Source of the DNA: Myxococcales bacterium
Lineage (GTDB): Bacteria; Myxococcota_A; Polyangia; Palsa-1104; JAEUJZ01
Assembly: GCA_016794505.1 (NCBI GenBank)
Contig: JAEUJZ010000093.1
Location: 1-64,000, forward strand
Direction of reading: 5' to 3'
Length of the DNA: 64,000 bases
Shown here: piece after piece, positions 49,973-58,606 of the stretch
How the letters are laid out: each line of letters begins with the position of its first letter
How positions within the stretch are numbered: position 1 is the first letter of the stretch
Notes under the pieces: model-generated
Told to the model about the DNA's origin: nothing
Seen by the model: the letters and a program-made list of their open reading frames with translations, nothing else
The model's database searches: none
Translations under genes and position numbers: made by a program

Positions 49973-52900
49973 CTAGAAGCGAGCCTCAAAGCGAATGCGC
50001 TGACCACGCGTAAAGACCAGCGGAACCACCAGCGGCTGTTGTCCTGAGTCGATGGCCACATCGCGATCGTCGATGCGAAGCGTGGCCCGCGCGCCACGGG
50101 GCAGGGTCAAGCGCACGCTCAAGCGACCGGCATTGTGTGCGCGATATTCGCCGGCCAGTCGATGGGCTTGCGCTTCGACCCGCAAGAGCGCCGTGTCGAC
50201 GACGAAGTCGTCATGACCGATGCCCCAGGCTGGCGATATGTCCAGCCCGTTCCCATCTGAGCTGGGCTGAACTCCGACGGTGCGCAGCAGTCCCAAGATC
50301 CACATCGCATCGGCATTCATGTTGGCCACCGGGAAGTCGGTCATCGGGGTCACGGGACTGGCCCAGGACTGACCATCTGTTGAATTCAGGCCGTCAGGTG
50401 CCGACCAGATGCCAGGCCACACATCGGGAAAGCGCATCGCATGTGTCGCGTACAGCTGCGCCTTGAGCGATCGCCAAGCAAGCTGCGGACGGCTGCGCGC
50501 ATACGCCCACGTCATCAACTGACTGATCGCAGGCCACACCATGCCTCCCTCGCGCAGCGACGGTCCGATCGGGGATGGTGCATCGAGGCGAGTCCACACA
50601 TTGTCGATCAGCGAGTCGCGCTCGGCCGCCGACAGCAGCCCCGAAAGGATTCCCCACGGCTGGGCTTCCAGATCGATGAAGTTGGCCCGGAACGGATCGC
50701 TGCGCTGATCGTTGCCCTTTAAGTACGGCTGATCCAGCGAGTTGCGCAGCCAAGCCCGACCGAACCATCGCCCACCAAAGGTCTTGCGCACCGGGGCCAC
50801 AAGCGCGGCCGAAAAAGCTCGTAGATCCGCCGCAAGCGCTGCATCGTGCGCTTCGATCTGCGCCGCGACGATGGGCAGCGCATACAGGGCCATTTGACTG
50901 TTTGGGATCGACTCGCCCTTGGCCTGCGTGAACGCAATTGCCGTCGGAGAAAGGTCTTCATAGACGATGCCATCCGACCAGTCGCCATCGTGAATGCGAA
51001 TCAAGCCGTTGGGTCCAAGGCCGACGTCGTTTTTCAAGTGGCGGAACGCGACGCGCAGATGATCGAGCACGCGGTCCGAAGCGATGCCGGATGGCGGCCC
51101 CGACCCACGCGGGTAGTACGGGACCGACTCGTGCAAGAAGGCGAGGTCTCCGGTCGCTGCCACGTATTCGCCCACCGCCAGAAACAAGAACAGATCGAGA
51201 TCCGATGGGTTGTTGTGAATCAGCGCGCCATCGATCTGCCCAAAGTTGGTCATCGAATAGGGCAGCTTGCCGGTCTTGCCCTCTTGCAGCGACAGCATGA
51301 GACGCAGGTTGCCCTTGGCCAGCGCGGGGTCGACATAGGCGAGCGGCAGCGCAAACAGCGCCTGATCGCGCGGCACGCCATCCGCGCCATGCAGATACAG
51401 ATAGGCCGACCCCTGCGGCGTGTAGTGTTCTTGGTAGTAGGTGTTGTAGACGGTGTGCCCCAAGAGCAACTGACTGCGCCACGCGGTCTCGCGATGCAGC
51501 AGCGGCAGCGTCGGCGCATAGGCATAGACCAGCTGCGGGCGCAGCCGAGAAAGCGAGTCCGCAAGCACATCCCCGCGGCGGTACGCATCCAGCATCGAGA
51601 CGAGTGCTTCTGGGTGCTGTGGAGAGGGCGAGCCCGGCGTCGACGACACATAGCCATAGGCAAAGCGCAGCACCCGCTTGGCCCGCGCCGCGAGCCGAAG
51701 GTCCGTGCGCAAGGCCAGCATGCCGGGCTGACCCAGCGCACTGCGCGGCGCAAGCTCACAGGAAGGCAGCAGGCGCTGCACAGCCTCGGGTTGGGCCGGC
51801 GTTCCAGATCCAAAGAAGACATCTTGATCGCCATAGCTCGCATCCACCTGGGCATCCAAGGCAGCGAGAAAAACTGTCGGTGGATACAGATCTTCTCGAC
51901 TCGCTGTCGATGCATCGGGCAGCGGCACACCCGGCATAAGCCGCGTCGTGATCCACAGCACGCGGTTCTTCGCGTCGTACTCGCTGCGCTGCACAAAACG
52001 ATCATTCAACTGATCGCGACTGCGGTCGCTGGGCGCCGCGCCCAGTCCCGTGCGCACCCAGTTGATCAGCAGCTGATGGCGATTCACATCCCAATACTCA
52101 ACGTGATGGGGTGTGATCTCTTCGTCGCTGAGGTTTTCGATCTCGACCTCATCGAGCAAGATCGGATCGTCTCCGCTGGGCGCAAAGATCGTGTGTTGAA
52201 CGCGCAGGCCGTCTTGTCGGCTGTCGGTCTGGAAATAGCCAGCTCCGAATATGCGACGACTGCTCGTGCGATCGCTGGCATAGCGATGGGCCGTTGCCTG
52301 GGTGCGGCCACGATGTTGGATGTACGAAAAGCCGCCGCCCAGGTTGCGCTGATCTTCGGCGAAGCGATTTAGGAACATCGGCGCCCGTTCCTGTGAATAC
52401 AGGCTGACGTAGCCATCGTCGACGGCCAGAAAGTTGATGCGACGATTGCCAAGAACGATGAAGTGATCGCGGCGCTCGCGCGAGATCGGTGGCCCGGCTT
52501 CGCTGTGCGGCCACACGGCGCGCGGGTCGCTGCGCTGATCCATCGTGAAGTCGTACGCTGGCAAGCCATGGGCATCGACGATCCAGCGGCCATAGATGCC
52601 GCCGCCCGTCGGGCATGCAGGAAATCGCGACAGGTCACGCGGATCCGCCGGTTCGCAGCCATCGCTGGCCGTGGCTGCCGGCCACACCACGATCTGCACG
52701 GTCGCGGTAAGTCCATCGCGAGGCAACGAGACGTGCAGCGTCGCAGCGCCTGTGGCACGTGCCGTCACATCTCCTGCTGCGGTCACGGACGCAACGCCCG
52801 CTGGCTCGATGGAAAGCTGCACGGCTTGATCGGCGGCCCGCGCGGGCAGAACGCGAATGTCGAGATGCGCCGACGCCCCGACCACAAGCTGCAGCGTGCG

Positions 52901-53017
52901 AGGCTCGACGATCAGCGCCTGCGCAGGCTCTGCGTGCGGAATCGGCGGTGTCGACTCAGTCGGCGCGCAGGTGGAAAGCAGCAACAGCAGGACGGACATC
53001 CAAGACAAGCAGCGCAT
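49973..53017 (-). CDS. Exported GH94-like lipoprotein (cellobiose-phosphorylase fold)
   Basis: 1014 residues from the ATG at 53017. Signal WMSVLLLLLSTC is a lipobox (Cys17). Residues ~35-125 resemble a bacterial Ig-like (Big2) domain (LQLVVGASAHLDIRVLPARAADQAVQLSIEPAGVASVTAAGDVTARATGAATLHV). Then a beta-sandwich (MDQRSDPRAVWPHSEAGPP; YVSLYSQERAPMFLNRFAEDQRNLGGGFSYIQHRGRTQATAHRY). An (alpha/alpha)6 barrel begins near 520 with TPQGSAYLYLHGADG and GDWSDG around 677, the general-acid Asp motif of GH94 (DWNDG). Known GH94 phosphorylases are cytosolic, so this exported form may hydrolyse beta-glucan. Substrate unproven. Confidence 0.82.
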   Translation of the reverse strand: MRCLSWMSVLLLLLSTCAPTESTPPIPHAEPAQALIVEPRTLQLVVGASAHLDIRVLPARAADQAVQLSIEPAGVASVTAAGDVTARATGAATLHVSLPRDGLTATVQIVVWPAATASDGCEPADPRDLSRFPACPTGGGIYGRWIVDAHGLPAYDFTMDQRSDPRAVWPHSEAGPPISRERRDHFIVLGNRRINFLAVDDGYVSLYSQERAPMFLNRFAEDQRNLGGGFSYIQHRGRTQATAHRYASDRTSSRRIFGAGYFQTDSRQDGLRVQHTIFAPSGDDPILLDEVEIENLSDEEITPHHVEYWDVNRHQLLINWVRTGLGAAPSDRSRDQLNDRFVQRSEYDAKNRVLWITTRLMPGVPLPDASTASREDLYPPTVFLAALDAQVDASYGDQDVFFGSGTPAQPEAVQRLLPSCELAPRSALGQPGMLALRTDLRLAARAKRVLRFAYGYVSSTPGSPSPQHPEALVSMLDAYRRGDVLADSLSRLRPQLVYAYAPTLPLLHRETAWRSQLLLGHTVYNTYYQEHYTPQGSAYLYLHGADGVPRDQALFALPLAYVDPALAKGNLRLMLSLQEGKTGKLPYSMTNFGQIDGALIHNNPSDLDLFLFLAVGEYVAATGDLAFLHESVPYYPRGSGPPSGIASDRVLDHLRVAFRHLKNDVGLGPNGLIRIHDGDWSDGIVYEDLSPTAIAFTQAKGESIPNSQMALYALPIVAAQIEAHDAALAADLRAFSAALVAPVRKTFGGRWFGRAWLRNSLDQPYLKGNDQRSDPFRANFIDLEAQPWGILSGLLSAAERDSLIDNVWTRLDAPSPIGPSLREGGMVWPAISQLMTWAYARSRPQLAWRSLKAQLYATHAMRFPDVWPGIWSAPDGLNSTDGQSWASPVTPMTDFPVANMNADAMWILGLLRTVGVQPSSDGNGLDISPAWGIGHDDFVVDTALLRVEAQAHRLAGEYRAHNAGRLSVRLTLPRGARATLRIDDRDVAIDSGQQPLVVPLVFTRGQRIRFEARF

Positions 53018-53103
53018 GGCAGGGTTCTTTTTCTTCAGAGAACAGCGAGTGCGTGGTGGGTGTTGCGGTGATTGCGCAGACGGCAAGCACTGAGCAGCCA
53101 AGC

Positions 53104-54324
53104 TCACCACTGAAGCGGCGCTACGCTCGCGCGGGACGGATGGCGCGCTGCGTGGCTGGCCGTAAACGAAGCAGGCGACCACGCGCAGCCATGACACAAA
53201 TGCCCGTCGGGAAACTGGCCAGCGCGGTGGCGACGACGAAGCTCGCGAGCGGCTGGGCCGGACCAGATCTCGGCCAGTGTTGCGTGCCGCAGATCTCCCA
53301 GCACCTGCTTTGCGTCATCATCGCGGCAGCAGGGCACCACCCGTCCATCCCACAGAACGACCACGGAACGAAATGGATAGCTGCACAAGTAGCGCAGCGC
53401 TTCGCCATGGCTTGTGGGACGGTCTGGATCCGGGCCATCGAGCGGCTTGATATAGGCCTGCACCGTCGGCAAACCGGTCTGTCCGAAGCGCGCGAGAAAC
53501 GCTTGCTGCTCATGCTGATTGGCCGCGAGCGCGATCATCTGAAGCACGATCTGCGGCGCGCGATCGCCACGCTGGGCGACTTCGGAAAGCAAGGCCGCGA
53601 TGTGTGCTTCGGCTTGGGCATATCGCGCGGCCGGTCCGCGAATGCGCACCAGCGTCTCGTCCCCAAGTCCATCGAGCGACAGCACCAAGCGGTGTATCCC
53701 AGCGTCGAGAAGCTGACGCATTTTGGCCGGCGAGAGTAACGACGGATTCACCGAGAGCTCCGTCGGCAAGCCCTGCTCGCTTGCCAAGGCTACGAGCTGT
53801 GCAAGCTGCGGGTGCAAGAGCGACTCACCCAGGTGATGAAGCTCAAGAGGACGGTGCTCGCGCTGTCGCGGGTTTAGCTGCGACAGCAGGCGCTGAAACA
53901 GCGCCCGATCCATAAACCCCGTCGGACGCTGCATACGACCGGGGATGCCTCGCGGGCAAAAGCCACAGCGCATCGGGCAGTGATTGGTGAGCTCGATCTG
54001 ATCGACGAAGGGCACATCGGGACAGCGCTCGGCGCGCATGCGCTGAAACAAGGCATCGGCTGCGGCGTGGCTTTCAACGACCACGCCGCGGTCGTACAAA
54101 TCGCTGAGCGCCGCGTGCAGATCAGACCGCGGTGTCGTGCGCACAAGCTCGGCGAGTCGCTCTTCTGCCTGCTCGTCATGCCACAGGGCATCGACGACGG
54201 CTTCTTGCAGAGGCGTCAGCACTTCGACGCGATCGAACAGGCCGTTATCGTACACGCGCTGGCCCGTGGACGCGGACTTCACAAACGGTCGCAGATAGCG
54301 CGAGATGACAAACGACAGCGCCAC
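53104..54324 (-). CDS. SPASM-type radical SAM protein
   Basis: 406 residues from a GTG at 54324, five bases after AGAGG; another GTG at 54381 is possible. An N-terminal domain (LSFVISRYLRPFVK..., EVLTPLQEAVVDALWHD, ALSDLYDRGVVVE) is winged-helix-like. The radical SAM core has C116-x3-C120-x2-C123 (NHCPMRCGFCPRG), ELHHLGESLLHP and LSLDGLGDETLVRIRG. The C-terminal SPASM-type cluster region has CSYPFRSVVVLWDGRVVPCCRDDD and CHGCAW. These enzymes modify peptides or other substrates; no precursor peptide is seen nearby. It sits 86 bases before the GH94-like gene, same strand. Confidence 0.87.
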   Translation of the reverse strand: MALSFVISRYLRPFVKSASTGQRVYDNGLFDRVEVLTPLQEAVVDALWHDEQAEERLAELVRTTPRSDLHAALSDLYDRGVVVESHAAADALFQRMRAERCPDVPFVDQIELTNHCPMRCGFCPRGIPGRMQRPTGFMDRALFQRLLSQLNPRQREHRPLELHHLGESLLHPQLAQLVALASEQGLPTELSVNPSLLSPAKMRQLLDAGIHRLVLSLDGLGDETLVRIRGPAARYAQAEAHIAALLSEVAQRGDRAPQIVLQMIALAANQHEQQAFLARFGQTGLPTVQAYIKPLDGPDPDRPTSHGEALRYLCSYPFRSVVVLWDGRVVPCCRDDDAKQVLGDLRHATLAEIWSGPAARELRRRHRAGQFPDGHLCHGCAWSPASFTASHAARHPSRASVAPLQW

Positions 54325-54427
54325 GGGCACCTCTTCTTTGCAGAACGGTCGATACCGCTTGGGTCCCGTTTCACCACGCACGCAGCGCAGACGTCAAGGG
54401 CGCTTGGGCTGAGCTACAAGCCGCGGG

Positions 54428-55126
54428 CTAGGCCAGATCGAAAAGCAGGATCTCGGCAGCGACTAGGCCTTCGATGCGCAGGTGTGGTTCCTGCGAAACA
54501 GCGACGCCGTCGCCGGCTTGCAGCTCAACGCCGTTTACGCGCACCGTGCCCCGCGCCACCTGCACCCAGGCGTGACGACCCGCGGCAAGCGTGTGCTCGA
54601 CCCCCTGCCCGGCCGCCAGCAGCGCGGCAAAGACGGCCACATCGGCGTGGATGCGCAGGCTGCCCTGCTCGGCTTCGGGCGACGCCACCAGGCACAGGCC
54701 ACCGCTGCGTTCCTCCGTCGGAAAGTGCTTCTGCTCATAGCTCGGAGAAATGCCCAGCGTCCGCGGCTGAATCCAGATCTGCAGGAAATGCACGGGCTGT
54801 TCCTTGGACGCATTGAACTCGCTGTGCAAGATGCCGGTGCCGGCGCTCATTCGCTGCACATCGCCCGGATGAATCACCGAGCCCGAGCCCAGCGAGTCGC
54901 GATGCTGCAGGCCGCCCGCGAGCACGTACGACAGGATCTCCATATCGCGATGCGGGTGCGTGCCGAAGCCCTGGCCCGGCTGCACGCGGTCTTCGTTGAT
55001 CACACGCAAGGCACGAAAGCCCATGTGCGACGGGTCATGGTACGAAGCAAACGAAAACGTATGGTACGAGTCGAGCCAGCCATGGTCGGCGTGACCGCGC
55101 GCTGCGGCGTGACGAACGGTGAGCAT
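54428..55126 (-). CDS. Pirin family protein
   Basis: 232 residues from the ATG at 55126 with GGAG eight bases upstream. Bicupin with the pirin signature: GTHPHRDMEIL (H57, H59), H101 in GILHSEF and E103, matching the metal ligands of pirins. Bacterial pirins may be quercetinases or redox sensors. It is preceded by two dyads that look like regulator sites and is first in the minus-strand group with the radical SAM and GH94-like genes. Confidence 0.92.
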   Translation of the reverse strand: MLTVRHAAARGHADHGWLDSYHTFSFASYHDPSHMGFRALRVINEDRVQPGQGFGTHPHRDMEILSYVLAGGLQHRDSLGSGSVIHPGDVQRMSAGTGILHSEFNASKEQPVHFLQIWIQPRTLGISPSYEQKHFPTEERSGGLCLVASPEAEQGSLRIHADVAVFAALLAAGQGVEHTLAAGRHAWVQVARGTVRVNGVELQAGDGVAVSQEPHLRIEGLVAAEILLFDLA

Positions 55127-55218
55127 GGGGTATCTCCAAATCGAGGGCAGCGCAGCCATCGCATGGCCTGCTGCACGTGGGTGGATGCATCTAGGATGAG
55201 CGCGCGTATCCATAAACG

Positions 55219-55258
55219 GAATCGGCAATAAACCGATGTGAACCATCAGTTTTACTGA
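55219..55258. promoter_or_regulatory. Two dyads upstream of the pirin gene
   Basis: ATCAGT-TTT-ACTGAT (55244-55258) is a perfect 15-bp palindrome containing a T-N11-A LysR-type motif. ATCGG (55220-55224) and CCGAT (55232-55236) form a second short dyad. Both lie about 95-130 bp before the pirin start, and just after the DUF3160 gene end. Confidence 0.45.
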
Positions 55259-55276
55259 TAGATGTGTGGCGCCTGG

Positions 55277-58200
55277 CTAGGGCCGTGTCGGCGCAGCGCC
55301 GTCGCTGGGCGGGGCTTCCGTGCTCACCGGGGCACTCGGCGCGGGGGAAAGCAGCGCCTGCGGCGTCCACGGCAGCGCTGGCTCGACTCGCTCGCGCCAG
55401 GCCGCATCGTCGAGAGGCTGCCCGGCCACAAGCTCGTGATACGAGTAGACCGCACCACGCGCCGCGACCAGAAGTCCGCGGTCGGCAAACAAGCCGACCA
55501 GCTGCAGCGGGCGACCGACAGCCAGGTGCAGCGTGCCGTGCTCGGCCTGCACCACATCGACGATCTTTGGCATGGGCTCGGGCTGCGTCAGGCCGGGTTC
55601 TGCCCCTTGCAACAGCAGCGCCTTGAACTTCACATAGGGCTGCGCAATGGCTGCCGCGAAGTGCTGGATCTGCTGGTATTCCGACGGGCGCAGCGGCTGC
55701 CCGCGCAGCTGCCGCGCCGCCATCTGACCAAAGGCCCGCGCTCGCTCGGCACTGTCACGCAGCAGCTTGCCCAGCTCAGGCTGATCCGGCAGCAGCCTCG
55801 CTGAGTGCTCGGCCAGCATGGTCAGCGTGCGTGCGCTCTGCTCCCAGCCCTCGGGCAGCGGATCGACGACGCCGCGCGGCGGCTCACGCGACTGGGTCTC
55901 AAGCGTGGTCTTGCCTCGCTGGCACTCGCTGGGCTCACTGCGAGAAAGGCGCACCGTCGTGTGGCGGTAGTTCGTCCAGCTGGCGAGTGCGGTCTGCAGC
56001 AGTCTCCGTCGCCACAACACCGGCTCGATGCCTTCGGGGACCAGGCGATCGGTGGCCAGCAGCTGCACCAGGCGCAGCCACAACTCGGCGACGCGATCGG
56101 TGGCAAGCGGCCCAGAAAATCGCCGACGCAGGCGGTCGTGCGCATCGCGCAGAGCGGGCAGCTTGGCATAGTCCGAGCTTGTGATCGCCTGCGCTTCGTC
56201 GCTGCCAAGCGCGGTCAGCAGATCCAAGCCGTTTGGCAAGGGGCGACCCGGCACCTGACACGACTCGGGCAGGCCAGCATGCGCGACGACGCCCTGCCAG
56301 ATCTCGCTGTCGATGCCAAAGGCGAGCGGAAACAAGCGCGGATGGCGCCGCACATCGGGCGGCACGCAGTCTTTCTGCACATACGCGGGCAGCGGCCGGT
56401 CAGGCTCGAACAACAAGGGCAAGCGCGTCTCGAACAAGAGTGCGCTCTGCGTCTCGATCCAGGCCCGCCAGGCCAAGCGCAGCGCCGCGTCGCCGTCCAG
56501 TAGGCGCAGCTCGTCGGGGCTGGCCCGCAGCTCGGACAGATACATGAGCGCGCGAAAATAGTTCTGCAAGCCTGCGGTGGCCGAGTACGGTCCGCGTGGG
56601 TGCGAGCGCGCAAAGTCGATCGGCATCGCGCTCGGAAACGTGTGCAGGGACGAGGTCGCGATGCGCTCGGCGAGGACCCGCTTGGCCTCGGCATCGCTGT
56701 AGTCGCCTTTGAGTATGGCCTGGCAGACGCCGGCAATCTTGCCGATGCGAGACAGCGCGCTCTGTCCCGCGGCGACCCGCTCGATCTCGCGCAGGAAGCG
56801 ACGCAGGCGCGGAATCGCGACATGCTGCTCGGTCACCGTGAACGTCGCGTGAAATCCTGCGGCCAAGACTTCCAGAAAACCATCGAGGCTGGCGAAGATG
56901 GGGACGCTGGGCGTATCGCCACACGCAGAGCGCGAGAGCCCCTGGTACACGTCATAAAGCTGCGGCTCTGTCGTCGGAGCCAACCACAGACCGCGCTGGC
57001 GAAGCTGTGTCTCAAGAGCAGCCGAAGCGGCGCGCTCACCGGGCGTTCCGACCACGACCCGGTCGAGATAGCGCACCGCAGCAACGCGGTCCTTGACGGC
57101 GGCCACGGACAAGAACTCACTCTCACCACGCGCCACCACGCCAACGACGCTGCGTCCCGTCGGTGCGGCCACCGGCAACAGCGCATACCGCTGCCCGATT
57201 CCGACGGTCTCGACGGCTTTTGCCTGCGCGGGAGCGTCCACCAGATCGGCCCCCAAGCCCGTCGGAAACCGCCGCAGAAGCAGCGTTCCGTTGGGCGTGT
57301 CGCGCAGCTGGGTCCCCGCAACGAGCGGCAGCTTTTCGCTCTGCCCTGTCCAGCCGCTCGCGCCGTAGGCCATGCTCGATAGGGCCCCTGCACCGTCGAC
57401 AAACAGCATGCGACCGCTGGCCGGGTTGATGCTGATGGGCTTGGCGGAGCGAACTCGCAGCACCTTGGGTGGCGGCTGGCCAGATCCATCGGCTGGCTTG
57501 CGAAGGCTCGGATCGCTGAGCATGCCCAGGGTGCCGGTCGGCGAGGTCACTTCATAGACGCGCTGTCCGTCGGAAAAGGTCGATACGATCTGCCACTGAT
57601 CCTTGCTGTGCTCGCGTGCGAAAAAGAGGCGCTCTTGATCCGAGTACCGCATCGGGCTGGCCAGCAAATGGCTCAAGCGCGAGCGGCTGCGATAGACCAC
57701 ACTCTGCTGACTGAGAGCGTCCAACGTGCCGCTAGATTCCGTCGGTGATAGGCGCTCGATACGCCACTCGCCGGCCGCCTGCATCAGCACATAGAGGCCG
57801 GTTCCAAATCGGCTCCAAGCCACCTCATGCACGACAAACGAGGCAGGGGCCGGCCCGTGCTCACCACCGGTTTTGGCCGCATCACGGCGCAACACCGACG
57901 GCAGTTCGTGATCGAAACGCCACAGGTGCAGCGAGCGTTCCCCGCTGGGCGCACGCAGCACCAACGCCAGTACTTCGCCGCGGGGATCCAGATCCAGCGA
58001 GACGACATGGCTGGCCGGCGGCAGCTGAAGCTCGGTCCCTGGACGCGGCGTCTTCAGCGCCCACAGCGGCCACTGACCCGCGGGTTCGTGAACCACTTCT
58101 GTATCTGATTCTTTAGGCGCTTCTACATTAGATAGGGTGGCGTTCGCGGGTTCGCTGCCCGTCGACGACACGGCGCCCAGCGTCGGTGAGCCGACAGAAG

Positions 58201-58432
58201 AACCGGGCAGTTGCGCAAGGGTGCCCGCGTCAGGCATCGCGCTCGCAGCAGAGCTCGCTTTTTGCAGAACATGGCTTAAAAGCCCACTCGGCCCGCCGGG
58301 GATCCCGCGCAACAGACGCTGAGGAATGCCGCGCTCGAACAGGAACACCACGGCAAACGTGAAGCCCAGCCCCAACACCAGCCCTGTGACGACGCTCTTG
58401 TCGACCTGCCGACTCATGCCCGCAGTTATCAT
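55277..58432 (-). CDS. Membrane-anchored DUF3160 protein with beta-propeller-like N-terminus
   Basis: 1051 residues; M6 (58417) is an alternative start. One helix near 14-32 (VVTGLVLGLGFTFAVVFLF), a Ser/Ala/Pro-rich linker to about 120, then repeated short strand blocks (HVVSLDLDPRGEVLALVLRAPSGERSLHLWRFD; FVVHEVAWSRFGTGLYVLMQ) like a WD-type propeller to ~480. The C-terminal half matches DUF3160: VPIFASLDGFLEVLAAGFHATFTVTEQHVAIPRLRRFL, HPRGPYSATAGLQNYFRALMYLSEL, SECQRGKTTLETQ. It acts presumably in the periplasm. It is divergent from ftsZ, separated by 174 bases. Function unknown. Confidence 0.8.
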   Translation of the reverse strand: MITAGMSRQVDKSVVTGLVLGLGFTFAVVFLFERGIPQRLLRGIPGGPSGLLSHVLQKASSAASAMPDAGTLAQLPGSSVGSPTLGAVSSTGSEPANATLSNVEAPKESDTEVVHEPAGQWPLWALKTPRPGTELQLPPASHVVSLDLDPRGEVLALVLRAPSGERSLHLWRFDHELPSVLRRDAAKTGGEHGPAPASFVVHEVAWSRFGTGLYVLMQAAGEWRIERLSPTESSGTLDALSQQSVVYRSRSRLSHLLASPMRYSDQERLFFAREHSKDQWQIVSTFSDGQRVYEVTSPTGTLGMLSDPSLRKPADGSGQPPPKVLRVRSAKPISINPASGRMLFVDGAGALSSMAYGASGWTGQSEKLPLVAGTQLRDTPNGTLLLRRFPTGLGADLVDAPAQAKAVETVGIGQRYALLPVAAPTGRSVVGVVARGESEFLSVAAVKDRVAAVRYLDRVVVGTPGERAASAALETQLRQRGLWLAPTTEPQLYDVYQGLSRSACGDTPSVPIFASLDGFLEVLAAGFHATFTVTEQHVAIPRLRRFLREIERVAAGQSALSRIGKIAGVCQAILKGDYSDAEAKRVLAERIATSSLHTFPSAMPIDFARSHPRGPYSATAGLQNYFRALMYLSELRASPDELRLLDGDAALRLAWRAWIETQSALLFETRLPLLFEPDRPLPAYVQKDCVPPDVRRHPRLFPLAFGIDSEIWQGVVAHAGLPESCQVPGRPLPNGLDLLTALGSDEAQAITSSDYAKLPALRDAHDRLRRRFSGPLATDRVAELWLRLVQLLATDRLVPEGIEPVLWRRRLLQTALASWTNYRHTTVRLSRSEPSECQRGKTTLETQSREPPRGVVDPLPEGWEQSARTLTMLAEHSARLLPDQPELGKLLRDSAERARAFGQMAARQLRGQPLRPSEYQQIQHFAAAIAQPYVKFKALLLQGAEPGLTQPEPMPKIVDVVQAEHGTLHLAVGRPLQLVGLFADRGLLVAARGAVYSYHELVAGQPLDDAAWRERVEPALPWTPQALLSPAPSAPVSTEAPPSDGAAPTRP

Positions 58433-58491
58433 CGCGCGGGAGCCGACGACAGGGAAGCGCCGCGTACCGGCAGACGAGAGAGCGCTGAGTG

Positions 58492-58504
58492 CCAGGTGAC
58501 CTGG
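58492..58504. promoter_or_regulatory. 13-bp palindrome upstream of ftsZ
   Basis: CCAGGT-G-ACCTGG is a perfect palindrome about 50 bp before the ftsZ -35 element, in the DUF3160/ftsZ divergent region. Possible operator. Confidence 0.4.
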
Positions 58505-58555
58505 GGTGGATCAGCCTCGAAGAGACAGCGTCGAGAAAAAAAGTCGCACAAAAAA

Positions 58556-58583
58556 TTGACCGATCCGATCGCCGTCGGACAAT
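58556..58583 (+). promoter_or_regulatory. Sigma-70-type promoter of ftsZ
   Basis: TTGACC (58556-58561), 16-base spacer, GACAAT (58578-58583), with two A-tracts just upstream like an UP element. The predicted start would lie near 58590, giving a short leader of about 17 bases to the ATG at 58607. Confidence 0.6.
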
Positions 58584-58606
58584 GGGCTTATCGACGGAGG
58601 AGTGGA

